Below are positions 42,787 to 51,318 of a DNA stretch of 64,000 bases, in pieces. Positions within the stretch are counted from its first letter, which is position 1, and every line of letters starts with the position of its first letter. The position numbers and the translations under genes were made by a program. This DNA is from Streptomyces sp. CG1 (GTDB lineage: Bacteria; Actinomycetota; Actinomycetes; Streptomycetales; Streptomycetaceae). The stretch is taken from the NCBI RefSeq assembly GCF_041080625.1, contig NZ_CP163518.1, positions 2,294,001 to 2,358,000 of the forward strand. The letters are read 5' to 3'. The notes under the pieces are model-generated. The model saw only the letters and a program-made list of their open reading frames with translations, was not told the DNA's origin and did no database searches.

Positions 42787-43743
42787 TCAGTCGGGGCGTG
42801 GGACGGGCAGGCCGCAGGCACGCCGGGCCCGGGAGAGCTGCTCGACGGGGTCACCGAACGCGCTCCAGGGCATGCGCGAGGCGTACGGGCCCATCGCCAT
42901 GAACACCGCCCGGGCCTCGAACTCGCGCTGGGCCATGACCAGCGCATGCGCCAGGTAGGCCAGGTCGAGCACGGGGGTGAAGCGATAATCGGCCACCGCG
43001 GGCAGCCAGTTCTGGTAGATCGCCAGCGCGGTGGAGCGCCACTGCGGCTGTTCCCAGATGCGGTCGGCGAGCAGCTGGGTGGGGTTGTAGCTCTCCACCA
43101 GGGCCACCAGGGGCAGCAGCCGCAGGGCGGAGTCGGCGGGCGCCCGCTGACTGAGGAAGGCGGCCACGTCCCAGGCGGCGTTGACCGAGCCGCCGTACCG
43201 CGTGAAGAAGCACGACAGGAAGCGGTGATGACCCTCGCGGTTCCACGGGTCCAGCGACAGGATGTGCGAGAACAGCCGCCAGGGGCCGGGCGGGGCGGTG
43301 AGCAGGCCCTGCGGGGCCGGGTCGCGCAGCCGGTGCAGCCGGGCCATGGCGAGCTTGGCGACCCAGGGCGTGGGGTCCTCGGGGGTCATGGCGGCGGCCC
43401 GGTCGCAGGCGGCCAGCGCGATCCGCTCCAGCGCCTCGGCGCGCTCGTCGCCCGCGTCGGCGGCCCGCAGTGCGCGCTGCACCGCCACCCGCGCCCACAT
43501 CAGCGCGGCCTCGGGCGTCGGCTCCTCGGTGAGCCAGCGCTCGACGAGATCGGTGCCGGCCGCCTCGGAGGCGAGGACCAGCGAGCGATGCGCGCGCAGG
43601 GCGAAGTCGGAACGCGTCTCGGCGAGCGCCTCGTGCGCGTATCGATAACGTCCGGCACGTACATCGACGCATACGCTCGCCAGGACACGGTCGTCGGCCG
43701 CCGGATGCCACACATAGTGCCCTTCGAATAACTCCGCGGCCAT
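42787..43743 (-). CDS. TPR-like helical protein with TTA codon
   Basis: Protein of 318 aa, ATG at 43743. Codon 5 is TTA (43729-43731 on the plus strand read as TAA), the rare leucine codon decoded only by bldA tRNA, so its translation should be confined to later development. The protein is all-helical with TPR-like units (ERAEALERIALAACDRAAAMTPEDPTPWVAKLAMARLHRL, LSLDPWNREGHHRFLSCFFTRYGGSVNAAWDVAAFL). No catalytic motif, signal or membrane helix is evident. Function unknown; the EccA-like gene about 1.3 kb away also has a helical N-terminus and a TTA codon. Confidence 0.78.
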   Translation of the reverse strand: MAAELFEGHYVWHPAADDRVLASVCVDVRAGRYRYAHEALAETRSDFALRAHRSLVLASEAAGTDLVERWLTEEPTPEAALMWARVAVQRALRAADAGDERAEALERIALAACDRAAAMTPEDPTPWVAKLAMARLHRLRDPAPQGLLTAPPGPWRLFSHILSLDPWNREGHHRFLSCFFTRYGGSVNAAWDVAAFLSQRAPADSALRLLPLVALVESYNPTQLLADRIWEQPQWRSTALAIYQNWLPAVADYRFTPVLDLAYLAHALVMAQREFEARAVFMAMGPYASRMPWSAFGDPVEQLSRARRACGLPVPRPD

Positions 43744-43940
43744 GTCCCCCTGCCAGTCCCCGTACGATGCACAGCAGTTGCGCTGGAGGCACCCTACTCA
43801 GCAGCGGGCGGCCCCGGAACGCCGAATTCGACATATCGGTCAGGGGATTCGCGAATGTTTATCCCCACGATTGACTGGCTGCCAGCCGATGATTCAAACC
43901 GCGACCTTTCCGCCCCCGCGGCCTACCCGGCCCTGCCGCT

Positions 43941-44597
43941 ATGGGCCACTACTACACTGTTCCCGGAAAACCGCCCGCATCGACCCACACCCGGGGAACC
44001 ACCATTCGCGACCTCGCCGCCCGGCTGCGCGGGCTTCCCCCCTCCGTCGGGCCGGTCCGGCTGATCGGTGTCGACGGGCACGCCGGCTCGGGCAAGTCCA
44101 CCTTCGCCGGGCATCTGGCCGCGGCGCTCGGCGGGGCTCCGGTGCTGCATCTCGACGACATTGCCAGCCACGAGCAGCTCTTCGCGTGGACCGACCGGCT
44201 CATGGCCCAGGTGATCCGCCCGCTCGCCCGCGGCGAGAGCGCGCACTACACGCCCTACGACTGGCGCGCCCGCAGGTTCGCCGCCCCGTACCCGCTGCCG
44301 GCCGCACCCGTGGTCCTCGTCGAGGGCGTCGGCGCCGGTCGCCGGGCACTGCGGCCGTATCTGGCCCTGCTGCTGTGGATGGAGCTGCGCCGGGAGGAGT
44401 CCTGGACGCGTGGGCAGTTGCGGGACGGGCCGGAGCAGCGGGAGTTCTGGGACGGCTGGGTCGCCGCGGAGCGCGCGCACTTCTCCTTGGACCCTTCGCG
44501 CCCCCATGCCGATCTCCTGGTGCTGCAGACGCCGGCGGGGTACGAGGTGCTTCCGGGGCCTGAGTCAACCCCTGGGCTGGACCAAAGCGTGACCTAG
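43941..44597 (+). CDS. P-loop uridine-kinase-like protein
   Basis: Protein of 218 aa. The ATG at 43941 lacks a good ribosome-binding site, so the start is uncertain. Walker A is GVDGHAGSGKSTFAGHLA (about 44-60). LDDIASHEQLFAWTDRLM resembles the acceptor-binding region of uridine kinase/phosphoribulokinase-like enzymes, and VVLVEGVGAGRRALRPYLALLLWMEL is the Walker B-like strand. The short C-terminal DLLVLQTPAG fits this P-loop group. It probably phosphorylates a nucleoside or another small molecule; the substrate is unknown. Confidence 0.8.
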   Translation: MGHYYTVPGKPPASTHTRGTTIRDLAARLRGLPPSVGPVRLIGVDGHAGSGKSTFAGHLAAALGGAPVLHLDDIASHEQLFAWTDRLMAQVIRPLARGESAHYTPYDWRARRFAAPYPLPAAPVVLVEGVGAGRRALRPYLALLLWMELRREESWTRGQLRDGPEQREFWDGWVAAERAHFSLDPSRPHADLLVLQTPAGYEVLPGPESTPGLDQSVT

Positions 44598-44673
44598 AGT
44601 GACGGACCGTCCGCGTTGTGGTGAAGTCGTGAAGACCCTTGTGGGGGAACTTTTCCGAGTGCCCCAACTCGGC

Positions 44674-44703
44674 TTGACCTGGGGCCCGTACAGGTCTTAC
44701 GTT
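44674..44703 (+). promoter_or_regulatory. Putative housekeeping promoter of small transcript
   Basis: TTGACC at 44674-44679 and TACGTT at 44698-44703 with an 18-bp spacer, preceded by a 6-bp inverted repeat CCGAGT/ACTCGG (44655-44672). The promoter faces a hairpin 37 bp downstream rather than an open reading frame. Confidence 0.45.
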
Positions 44704-44709
44704 CTCAAT

Positions 44710-44778
44710 GTGCGGTGATTCGGAGCCGCCCATGGACGCGAAGCCCCCGGTTGTTCCCCCGTGATCGGGGGCTTCGTT
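44710..44778 (+). ncRNA. Candidate small RNA or attenuated leader
   Basis: Predicted transcript of about 70 nt from the promoter at 44674-44703 to a perfect 10-bp hairpin GAAGCCCCCG/CGGGGGCTTC (44740-44749 and 44766-44775) whose 16-nt loop contains CCCCC. No ribosome-binding site and frame is apparent. It could be a free sRNA or a leader of the EccA-like gene that starts at 45051. The other bases of 44598-45050 show no gene. Confidence 0.35.
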
Positions 44779-45050
44779 CTGCCCGCGCACAGTTTTCCGG
44801 GCGCCCCCCGCACCGATCCGCTCACCCTGGGTCACGGAGCGCCGTGCGCCCCGTCTGCTCCCACCTCGTCAAACGGCCTGTGCGGCACCCTTCGGCACGC
44901 GGTCGTCGCGCGGGTACGATGCCCTCGGTGCGACCTTCGAGAATGCCTTGCACCGGTAACTCCGGTCCGCGGCACGGTGGTTCGGCCGCGGCGGCAGCCG
45001 GGTGATCGCCCGGTGGTGAACCACGGGGGCACGGTCTGTGGGGGGACGGG

Positions 45051-46913
45051 ATGGACTTCGGCACGCAGGGCCCCGAGGCCCCGGCCGACCTGGCCTGGCT
45101 GCGGGGGGTGGATGCCTACACGATGGGCGCCTATCCGCAGGCGGAGGAGGAGTTCCGCACCGCGGTGCGGATGGATCCGGGGATGGCGGACGGCTGGCTC
45201 GGACTGCACGCGCTGCGGGTCGACACGACGACCTCGCTGCTCAGGATGTTCCGGCACCGCGATCGCTTCGGCGAACAGCGGGCCCGACACCGCAGGACAC
45301 TCAACTCCTGGTACTGGCTGGGCTGGTGGGTGCAGCCGGTGCTGGAGAGCCCCCGTGATCTGTTACTCGCGCACGCCTCGCACTGGCTCGACGGCCGGCA
45401 CGTACCTGAGCTGGACCGGGCCCTGGCCGGACTCCCGCCCGTGGACACCGACCCCCAGGTCCGCTTCCTGCACGCCTGCCGCTCCTATCTGGTCAAGGAC
45501 TGGGAGCAGCTGGTACGGCACACCGACCCGCTGCTGGACGACGCGATGCTCGGCATCGAGGCGGGTCTGTTCGGTGGCATGGCCAGAGTCCGGCTGGAGA
45601 TGTACGGCCAGGCCGAGCCGCTGCTCTCGGCGGCGCTGATGCGCTGCCGCAGCGAGCAGCCGCAGCGCAAGGAGCTGCGCTACTGGCTGGCCCGGGCGCA
45701 CGAGGGAACGGGCCGCTCGGCGGCGGCGCTCCCCCTGTACCGGGCCGTGCACCGCGTCGACCCCGCCTTCATGGACACGTCGGCGCGGCTGGCGGCGATC
45801 GCCGAGGGCGACGGGTACGACGACACGGCCGACCTCGCCGCGATCACCCTGACCGGTGCCGGGCAGGACAGCGTGGACGGGCCGGACGGCTTCGATCCGC
45901 TCTTCGGCGCCGAGGGCCGCGATCTGCGGCTGCCGGAACCGGATCTGCCGACCGGACCGTTGCCGTCGGCGGCGGACCCGACGGTACGGCTGAAGACCGG
46001 GACCTCCTCGTCGCCGATCCCGGCCGGGCCGACCGATCCCGCCCTGCTGGAGGAGGCGCTCGCCGAGCTGGAGCGCATGGTCGGGCTGGAGCCGGTGAAA
46101 CGCCAGGTCAAGGCGTTGTCCGCGCAGTTGAACATGGCACGGCTGCGGGCCGGCCAGGGGCTGCCGGTGCAGCCGCCGAAACGGCATTTCGTCTTCTCGG
46201 GGCCGTCGGGGACGGGGAAGACCACGGTGGCCCGGATCCTCGGCCGGGTCTTCTACGCGCTGGGCCTGCTCGGCGGGGACCACCTGGTGGAGGCCCAGCG
46301 GGCCGATCTGGTCGGCGAGTATCTCGGCCAGACGGCGGTGAAGGCCAACGAGCTGATCGACTCCGCGATCGGCGGGGTGCTGTTCGTGGACGAGGCGTAC
46401 TCGCTGTCCAACTCCGGGTACGGCAAGGGGGACGCGTACGGCGACGAGGCCCTGCAGGTGCTGCTGAAGCGGGCCGAGGACAACCGGGACCATCTGGTGG
46501 TGATCCTGGCCGGCTATCCGGAGGGCATGGACCGGCTGCTCGCCGCCAACCCCGGGCTGTCCTCGCGTTTCACGACCCGTGTCGACTTCCCCTCCTACCG
46601 GCCGCAGGAACTCACCGAGATCGGGAAGGTGCTGGCGGCGGAGAACGGGGACATGTGGGACGAGGAGGCGCAGGACGAGCTGCGCTCGATCGCCGGGCAT
46701 GTGGTCGAGCAGGGATGGATCGACGAGTTGGGCAACGGGCGGTTTCTGCGGACGCTGTACGAGAAGAGCTGTGCGTATCGGGATCTTCGGCTGTCCTCGT
46801 ACCTGGGCTCACTGTCGCGGGAGGACTTGGCGACGCTGCGGTTGCCGGATCTGATGCAGGCATATGGAGAGGTGCTGTCGGGACGGGGGCCGCAGGATCC
46901 GCCGGCGATGTAG
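45051..46913 (+). CDS. EccA-like AAA+ ATPase (CbxX family) with N-terminal TPR region, TTA codon
   Basis: Protein of 620 aa, ATG at 45051 behind a G-rich Shine-Dalgarno. The N-terminal third is TPR-like (DLAWLRGVDAYTMGAYPQAEEEFRTAVRMDPGMADGWLGL); a Pro/Asp-rich linker lies at about 285-325. The C-terminal half is a CbxX/SpoVK AAA+ domain: VGLEPVKRQVKAL, Walker A FSGPSGTGKTT, pore-loop region RADLVGEYLGQTAVK, Walker B GVLFVDEAYSL, sensor LVVILAGYPEGM and Arg finger SSRF. This TPR-AAA+ plan and length match EccA of type VII (ESX) secretion, but no ESX genes are adjacent. Codon 105 is TTA (45363-45365), so synthesis should depend on bldA. Confidence 0.88.
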   Translation: MDFGTQGPEAPADLAWLRGVDAYTMGAYPQAEEEFRTAVRMDPGMADGWLGLHALRVDTTTSLLRMFRHRDRFGEQRARHRRTLNSWYWLGWWVQPVLESPRDLLLAHASHWLDGRHVPELDRALAGLPPVDTDPQVRFLHACRSYLVKDWEQLVRHTDPLLDDAMLGIEAGLFGGMARVRLEMYGQAEPLLSAALMRCRSEQPQRKELRYWLARAHEGTGRSAAALPLYRAVHRVDPAFMDTSARLAAIAEGDGYDDTADLAAITLTGAGQDSVDGPDGFDPLFGAEGRDLRLPEPDLPTGPLPSAADPTVRLKTGTSSSPIPAGPTDPALLEEALAELERMVGLEPVKRQVKALSAQLNMARLRAGQGLPVQPPKRHFVFSGPSGTGKTTVARILGRVFYALGLLGGDHLVEAQRADLVGEYLGQTAVKANELIDSAIGGVLFVDEAYSLSNSGYGKGDAYGDEALQVLLKRAEDNRDHLVVILAGYPEGMDRLLAANPGLSSRFTTRVDFPSYRPQELTEIGKVLAAENGDMWDEEAQDELRSIAGHVVEQGWIDELGNGRFLRTLYEKSCAYRDLRLSSYLGSLSREDLATLRLPDLMQAYGEVLSGRGPQDPPAM

Positions 46914-46941
46914 GTGCGGCGGCACACGAACCCGACGGCAC

Positions 46942-46996
46942 CGCAACCCCCTGGGGGCGCGGGGAACTGTGCGAGCAGCCCCCCACGCACCCGCAG
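46942..46996 (+). repeat. Intergenic repeat copy C, terminator-like
   Basis: CCCCCTGGGGGCGCGGGG, then AACTGTGCGAGCAG, then CCCCCCACGCACCCGCAG. GGGG-AA-CTG pairs with CAG-CCCC to form a hairpin. It lies between the convergent stops of the EccA-like and CBS-domain genes. Confidence 0.6.
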
Positions 46997-47007
46997 GCGA
47001 CAACGGT

Positions 47008-48096
47008 CTACGTAGCCAGCGCTTCCTCCGGCTCTCCGCTCACCCGCGGCTCTGCCAGTTTCACGTCGGCCGTCTCCCGGTGGGCCGGGTCTCGGACCTC
47101 GCCGACCAGCAGCTCCAGTACATCCTCCAGGGCGACCAGGCCCAGGACCTTGCCAGAGCTACCGGCGACCTGGGCCAGATGCGTGGCCGCTCGGCGCATG
47201 ACGGTCAGGGCGTCGTCGAGCGGGAGCTCGGCTCGGAGGGTGGTCATGGGGCGCCAGACGCGTTGTGGGACGGCGCGGTCGGACTCCTCCAGGTCCAGGA
47301 CGTCCTTGACGTGGACGTATCCCATGAAGGGGCCCTTGTCCGTCGCGGCGACCGGGAAGCGGGAGTACCCCGTGCGGGCCGTCAGCGCGACGATCTCGCC
47401 CGGGGTGACCGAAGGGGTCACGGTGACCAGAGACTCGCGGCGCAGCAGGACGTCGGTCACCGGGCGGGAGCCCAGTTCCAGGGCGTCCTCCAGGCGCTCC
47501 CGCTCCTCGGGGCCGAGCAGGCCCGCCTGGCCGGAGTCCTCCAGCAGACGGTTCAGCTGTTCGCTGGTGACCACCGCTTCCACCTCGTCCTTGGGCTCGA
47601 CCCGGAACAGGCGCAGGATGGCCTGGGCGCAGGCGCCGAGGGCAACCGTGATCGGCTTGCACAGGCGGGCGAACGCCACCAGGCCGGGGCTGAGCCAGAG
47701 CGCCGCCTTCTCGGGCGCCGCCATCGCCAGGTTCTTCGGCACCATCTCGCCGATGACCAGGTGGAAGAAGACGACCGCTGCCAGCGCGATCACATACCCG
47801 AGCGGGTGGACCATGCCGTCCGGGAGGTGGACCGCCTCGAACACCGGCTCCAGCAGATGCGCCACCGTCGGCTCGGCGACCGCGCCGAGTGTCAGGGAGC
47901 ACACGGTGATGCCGAACTGGGCCGCGGCCATCATCTGGGGCAGCCGCTCCAGGCCGTAGAGGACCTGGCGGGCCCGCGCCGTGCCCAGCGGTTCGATCTG
48001 GCTGCGGCGGACGGAGACGAGCGCGAACTCGGCGCCGACGAAGAAGCCGTTGGCAAGCACGAGCAGCGCGGCGAAGACCAGTTGGAGGACGCTCAT
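47008..48096 (-). CDS. DUF21/CBS-domain membrane protein, short paralogue
   Basis: Protein of 362 aa from ATG 48096, overlapping the preceding gene as ATGA. N-terminal DUF21/CNNM membrane domain with four helices (LQLVFAALLVLANGFFVGAEFALVSVRRSQIEPL, VIALAAVVFFHLVIGEMVPKNLAMAAPEKAALW). Two CBS repeats follow (VTDVLLRRESLVTVTPSVTPGEIVALTARTGYSRFPV, and GKVLGLVALEDVLELLVGEVRD). It lacks the CorC/HlyC C-terminal domain present in the neighbour. CNNM/CorC proteins are linked to magnesium or cobalt efflux. The tandem pair probably forms a heterodimer. Confidence 0.9.
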   Translation of the reverse strand: MSVLQLVFAALLVLANGFFVGAEFALVSVRRSQIEPLGTARARQVLYGLERLPQMMAAAQFGITVCSLTLGAVAEPTVAHLLEPVFEAVHLPDGMVHPLGYVIALAAVVFFHLVIGEMVPKNLAMAAPEKAALWLSPGLVAFARLCKPITVALGACAQAILRLFRVEPKDEVEAVVTSEQLNRLLEDSGQAGLLGPEERERLEDALELGSRPVTDVLLRRESLVTVTPSVTPGEIVALTARTGYSRFPVAATDKGPFMGYVHVKDVLDLEESDRAVPQRVWRPMTTLRAELPLDDALTVMRRAATHLAQVAGSSGKVLGLVALEDVLELLVGEVRDPAHRETADVKLAEPRVSGEPEEALAT

Positions 48097-49427
48097 CGGG
48101 CGGCCTCCATCACGTTCGCCGCCGGAGCCGTCCTGACCAGGCGGACCCGCTCGGCGCGGTAGTGGCCGACCTGGCGGACCGAGAGCCGCCAGCCGGGTAG
48201 TTCGGCCCGGTCACCGGGGGCCGGAATGCGGCCCAGTACGTCGGCGACGAGCCCGGCGACCGTCTCGTACGGCCCCTCGGGCACGTCGAGGCCTATGCGC
48301 TGGAGGATGTCGACGCGGCAGCTGCCGTCGACGTCCCAGGCGGGTCTGCCGTCCTCGGGCGGGGCGGCGGCCAGCTCGGGCGTGTCCGTGGCGTCGTGCT
48401 CGTCGCGGACCTCGCCGACGAGTTCCTCGACGATGTCCTCCAGGGTGACCACGCCCGCCGTGCCGCCGTACTCGTCGACGACGACGGCGATGGGCTGCTC
48501 GGAGCGGAGCCGGGCGAGCAGGGGCTGGACCGGCAGGGTCTCGGGGACCAGCAGCGCCTTGCGGGCGATACGGGTCACCGGGGTGCGCAGCCGGTCGCGC
48601 ACGGGGACGGCGAGGGCGTCCTTGAGGTGGGCCATGCCGACGATGTCGTCGATCTTCTCCCGGTAGACGGGGAAGCGGGACAGGCCGGTGGCCCGGGTGA
48701 GATTGACGACGTCCTCGGCGGTGGCCGAGTCCTGCAGGGCACTGACCTTCACCCGCGGGGTCATGACGTGCTGGGCGGTCAGCTCGCCCAGGGACAGGGT
48801 GCGTACGAACAGGTCGGCCGTGTCCTGCTCCAGGGCGCCTGCCTGGGCGGAGTGCCGGGCGAGGGACACCAGTTCGCCGGGGGTACGGGCGGAGGCCAGT
48901 TCCTCGGCCGGCTCCACGCCGAGCGCCCGCACCAGCCGGTTGGCGACCGTGTTGAGCGCGGCGATCACCGGGCGGAACAGCCGGGAGAAGTGGTGCTGCG
49001 GGCCGGCCACGAACCGGGCGACATGCAGCGGCTTGGACACCGCCCAGTTCTTCGGCACGAGCTCACCGACCACCATCTGGACGGCCGAGGCCAGCAGCAT
49101 GCCGACGACCACGGCGATGCCGGAGACAGCTCCGTCGGGGATGCCGAGGGCGGCGACCGGGCCGCGCAGCAGCCGGGCCAGCGCCGGTTCGGCGAGCATG
49201 CCGACGACGAGGGAGGTAATGGTGATGCCGAGTTGGGTGCCGGAGAGCTGGAAGGACAGCTCCTTGAGCGACTCGGCGACCCGGCGGGCCCGTCGGTCGC
49301 CGTCGGCGGCGGCCTGCTCGGCTTCCGTCGACTCGACCGTCACCAGGCCGAACTCGGCCGCCACGAAGAAGCCATTGGCGAGGATCAGCAGGAAAGCCGC
49401 TCCGAGGAGCAGCAGGGAGATGGTCAC
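48093..49427 (-). CDS. CNNM/CorC-family (hemolysin-like) membrane protein with CBS and CorC domains
   Basis: Protein of 444 aa, GTG at 49427 behind a GGCGGTGG tract. Domains: DUF21 with four membrane helices (SLLLLGAAFLLILANGFFVAAEFGLVTVESTEAEQAA to VVVGMLLASAVQMVVGELVPKNWAVSKPLHVARF), two CBS repeats (VMTPRVKVSALQDSATAEDVVNLTRATGLSRFPVY; VVDEYGGTAGVVTLEDIVEELVGEV), then a CorC/HlyC domain (WDVDGSCRVDILQRIGLDVPEGPYETVAGLVADVLGRIP). Family members bind ATP through CBS and export Mg2+. Its stop is coupled to a shorter paralogue. No Mg riboswitch was seen upstream. Confidence 0.92.
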   Translation of the reverse strand: MTISLLLLGAAFLLILANGFFVAAEFGLVTVESTEAEQAAADGDRRARRVAESLKELSFQLSGTQLGITITSLVVGMLAEPALARLLRGPVAALGIPDGAVSGIAVVVGMLLASAVQMVVGELVPKNWAVSKPLHVARFVAGPQHHFSRLFRPVIAALNTVANRLVRALGVEPAEELASARTPGELVSLARHSAQAGALEQDTADLFVRTLSLGELTAQHVMTPRVKVSALQDSATAEDVVNLTRATGLSRFPVYREKIDDIVGMAHLKDALAVPVRDRLRTPVTRIARKALLVPETLPVQPLLARLRSEQPIAVVVDEYGGTAGVVTLEDIVEELVGEVRDEHDATDTPELAAAPPEDGRPAWDVDGSCRVDILQRIGLDVPEGPYETVAGLVADVLGRIPAPGDRAELPGWRLSVRQVGHYRAERVRLVRTAPAANVMEAAR

Positions 49428-49551
49428 GCTGCCACCGCCTTCCCGGTATGTCGGGTCGGGGCGGCGCAGGTACTACAGGACGATCCGTCCATCGCTGGAG
49501 GGAGTCACTCCTCGGGTAGCAGGAACCCCTGTGCACCGGGTGGCGTCAAGG

Positions 49552-49580
49552 GGCGGAGGCGCAGCGAAAGGGCCTCCGCC
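49552..49580 (-). terminator. Hairpin after PH-domain/hisG operon
   Basis: Perfect 9-bp stem GGCGGAGGC/GCCTCCGCC with an 11-nt loop, about 50 bp beyond the PH-domain gene stop on the minus strand. It probably ends the rib-his operon. An AT-rich ATTAAT patch lies next to it. Confidence 0.65.
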
Positions 49581-49630
49581 ACCAGATTAATCAAGACACG
49601 GGCCGCTCGGGCAGGGTAGGCACCCCCCAG

Positions 49631-50086
49631 TCAGCCCTGATCTTCCGTCGGATGGGCCGTGGAGCGGGCTTCGGCGAGGGCCCGCAGGGCCTGCGCGTCG
49701 GCGATGGCGCGCTGCTTGGCGAGGCCCGGCTGGATGCCGAGCGCGGGCAGGCTGGTGCCGTCGCTGAGGTTGAGGAACACCCAGGGATCGCCCGGACGGA
49801 GGTTGACCTGGAGGATCTCCGCCCAGTCCAGGCGCCGCTTGCTGGCGATGTTCACCACGGTGACGCCGGACTCGTCGGCGACGACCTTCACCCGGGCCAG
49901 CAGGGCCAGGACCCAGAAGATCAGCGCCCCGGTGACGGCGAAGCTCGCCCGCTCCCCCGGGCCGAGCTGCTCCAGCAGCAGCCCGATCGTGGAGACGGTC
50001 AGGAAGATCACGGCACCGGCGGTGAGCAGGATGGCCCGGGTGTGGCCCGGCCGGAAGGTGACGGGAAGGGTGGGAGTGTCGGACAT
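49631..50086 (-). CDS. PH-domain membrane protein
   Basis: Protein of 151 aa, ATG at 50086. Two hydrophobic segments (AILLTAGAVIFLTVSTIGLLL; FAVTGALIFWVLALLARVKVV) precede a bacterial PH-like region (VVADESGVTVVNIASKRRLDWAEILQVNLRPGDPWVFLNLSDGTSLPALGIQ). It begins 14 bp after hisG and looks like the last gene of the operon. Small PH proteins of this type are common at the end of the actinomycete hisG operon; the function is unknown. Confidence 0.85.
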   Translation of the reverse strand: MSDTPTLPVTFRPGHTRAILLTAGAVIFLTVSTIGLLLEQLGPGERASFAVTGALIFWVLALLARVKVVADESGVTVVNIASKRRLDWAEILQVNLRPGDPWVFLNLSDGTSLPALGIQPGLAKQRAIADAQALRALAEARSTAHPTEDQG

Positions 50087-50100
50087 CTGGTGCGTGTCCC

Positions 50101-50949
50101 TTACAGGCGGCAGGCGTGGATGGCCGTGGTGAGGATGGCGCGGGCACCGATGGCGTACAGGTCGTCCATGATCCGCTGCGCCTCCTTGGCGGGGACCATG
50201 GCGCGGACCGCGACCCAGCCCTCGTTGTGCAGCGGGGAGACGGTCGGGGACTCCAGGCCGGGGGTGAGCGCGACGGCCTTCTCGAGCTGCTCGACGCGGC
50301 AGTCGTAGTCCATCATCACGTACGTCCGGGCGACCAGGACGCCCTGGAGGCGGCGCAGGAACTGCTGGACCTTCGGTTCCTCGGTGTCGGCGCCGGTGCG
50401 GCGGATGACGATCGCCTCGGACTTCATGATCGGCTCGCCGAAGACCTCCAGGCCGGCGTTGCGCAGGCTGGTGCCGGTCTCCACGACGTCGGCGATGACC
50501 TCGGCGACGCCCAGCTCGATCGCGGTCTCCACGGCGCCGTCCAGGTGGACGACGGAGGCGTCGATGCCGCTGTCGGCGAGGTGCCCCGCGACGATGCCCT
50601 CGTAGGAGGTGGCGACCGTCTTGCCCTTGAGGTCCTGGATGCCGTTCGCGGTGTTCGGCTTGGCGGCGAACCGGAAGGTGGAGCGGGCGAACCCGAGCGG
50701 CAGGATCTCCTCGGCGTCGGCGCCGGAGTCGATCAGCAGATCGCGGCCGGTGATGCCCATGTCGAGGCGGCCGGAGGCGACGTAGATCGCGATGTCGCGG
50801 GGGCGGAGGTAGAAGAACTCGACCTCGTTCACCGGATCGACGATCCGCAGCTCCTTGGACTCGCGGCGCTGCTGGTAGCCGGCCTCATGCAGCATCTCCG
50901 CCGCAGGGCCGGAGAGTGAACCCTTGTTGGGGACGGCGATGCGCAGCAT
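50101..50949 (-). CDS. hisG: ATP phosphoribosyltransferase
   Basis: First enzyme of histidine biosynthesis (ATP + PRPP), 282 aa, the long HisG form with a C-terminal regulatory domain that gives histidine feedback inhibition. Motifs: LRIAVPNKGSLSG at the start, RPRDIAIYVASGRLDMGITGRD, VATSYEGIVAGHLAD, DGAVETAIELGVAEVIADVVETGTSLRNAGLEVFGEPI (PRPP loop), and C-terminal TYVMMDYDCRVEQLEKAVALTPGLESPTVSPLHNEGWVAVRAMV. It follows hisE by 62 bp in the rib-his operon. Confidence 0.97.
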   Translation of the reverse strand: MLRIAVPNKGSLSGPAAEMLHEAGYQQRRESKELRIVDPVNEVEFFYLRPRDIAIYVASGRLDMGITGRDLLIDSGADAEEILPLGFARSTFRFAAKPNTANGIQDLKGKTVATSYEGIVAGHLADSGIDASVVHLDGAVETAIELGVAEVIADVVETGTSLRNAGLEVFGEPIMKSEAIVIRRTGADTEEPKVQQFLRRLQGVLVARTYVMMDYDCRVEQLEKAVALTPGLESPTVSPLHNEGWVAVRAMVPAKEAQRIMDDLYAIGARAILTTAIHACRL

Positions 50950-51011
50950 GAGGTCGGCTTCCTTTGCGTGAAGGGGTTTCTACGGCTCGTACGGCTTGCA
51001 CAGCGGGCGGT

Positions 51012-51284
51012 TCACAGATGGGCGTAGACGTCGTCCAGGGAGATCCCGCGGGCGACCATCATCACCTGGACGTGGTACAGCAGCTGGGAGATCTCCTCGG
51101 CGGCCGCCTCCTTGCCCTCGTACTCGGCGGCCATCCAGACCTCGGCGGCCTCTTCGACGACCTTCTTGCCGATGGCATGGACGCCCTTGCCGACCAGCTC
51201 TGCGGTGCGGGAGGTGGCGGGGTCGCCGTGGGCGGCCTTCTGCTGGAGCTCGGTGAAGAGCTCCTCGAACGTCTTCTTGGACAT
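51012..51284 (-). CDS. hisE: Phosphoribosyl-ATP pyrophosphatase
   Basis: Second step of histidine synthesis, 90 aa from ATG 51284 with GAGG upstream (a GTG 12 bp earlier lacks one). All-alpha MazG-like pyrophosphatase: [18 protein letters not shown], then [37 protein letters not shown] with the E-x2-E ... E-x2-x-D type metal-binding pattern. Encoded between ribH and hisG. Confidence 0.96.
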   Translation of the reverse strand: MSKKTFEELFTELQQKAAHGDPATSRTAELVGKGVHAIGKKVVEEAAEVWMAAEYEGKEAAAEEISQLLYHVQVMMVARGISLDDVYAHL

Positions 51285-51318
51285 GGTGGTCCTCACCCTA
51301 CGCGCTCCGGCCGGTGCC

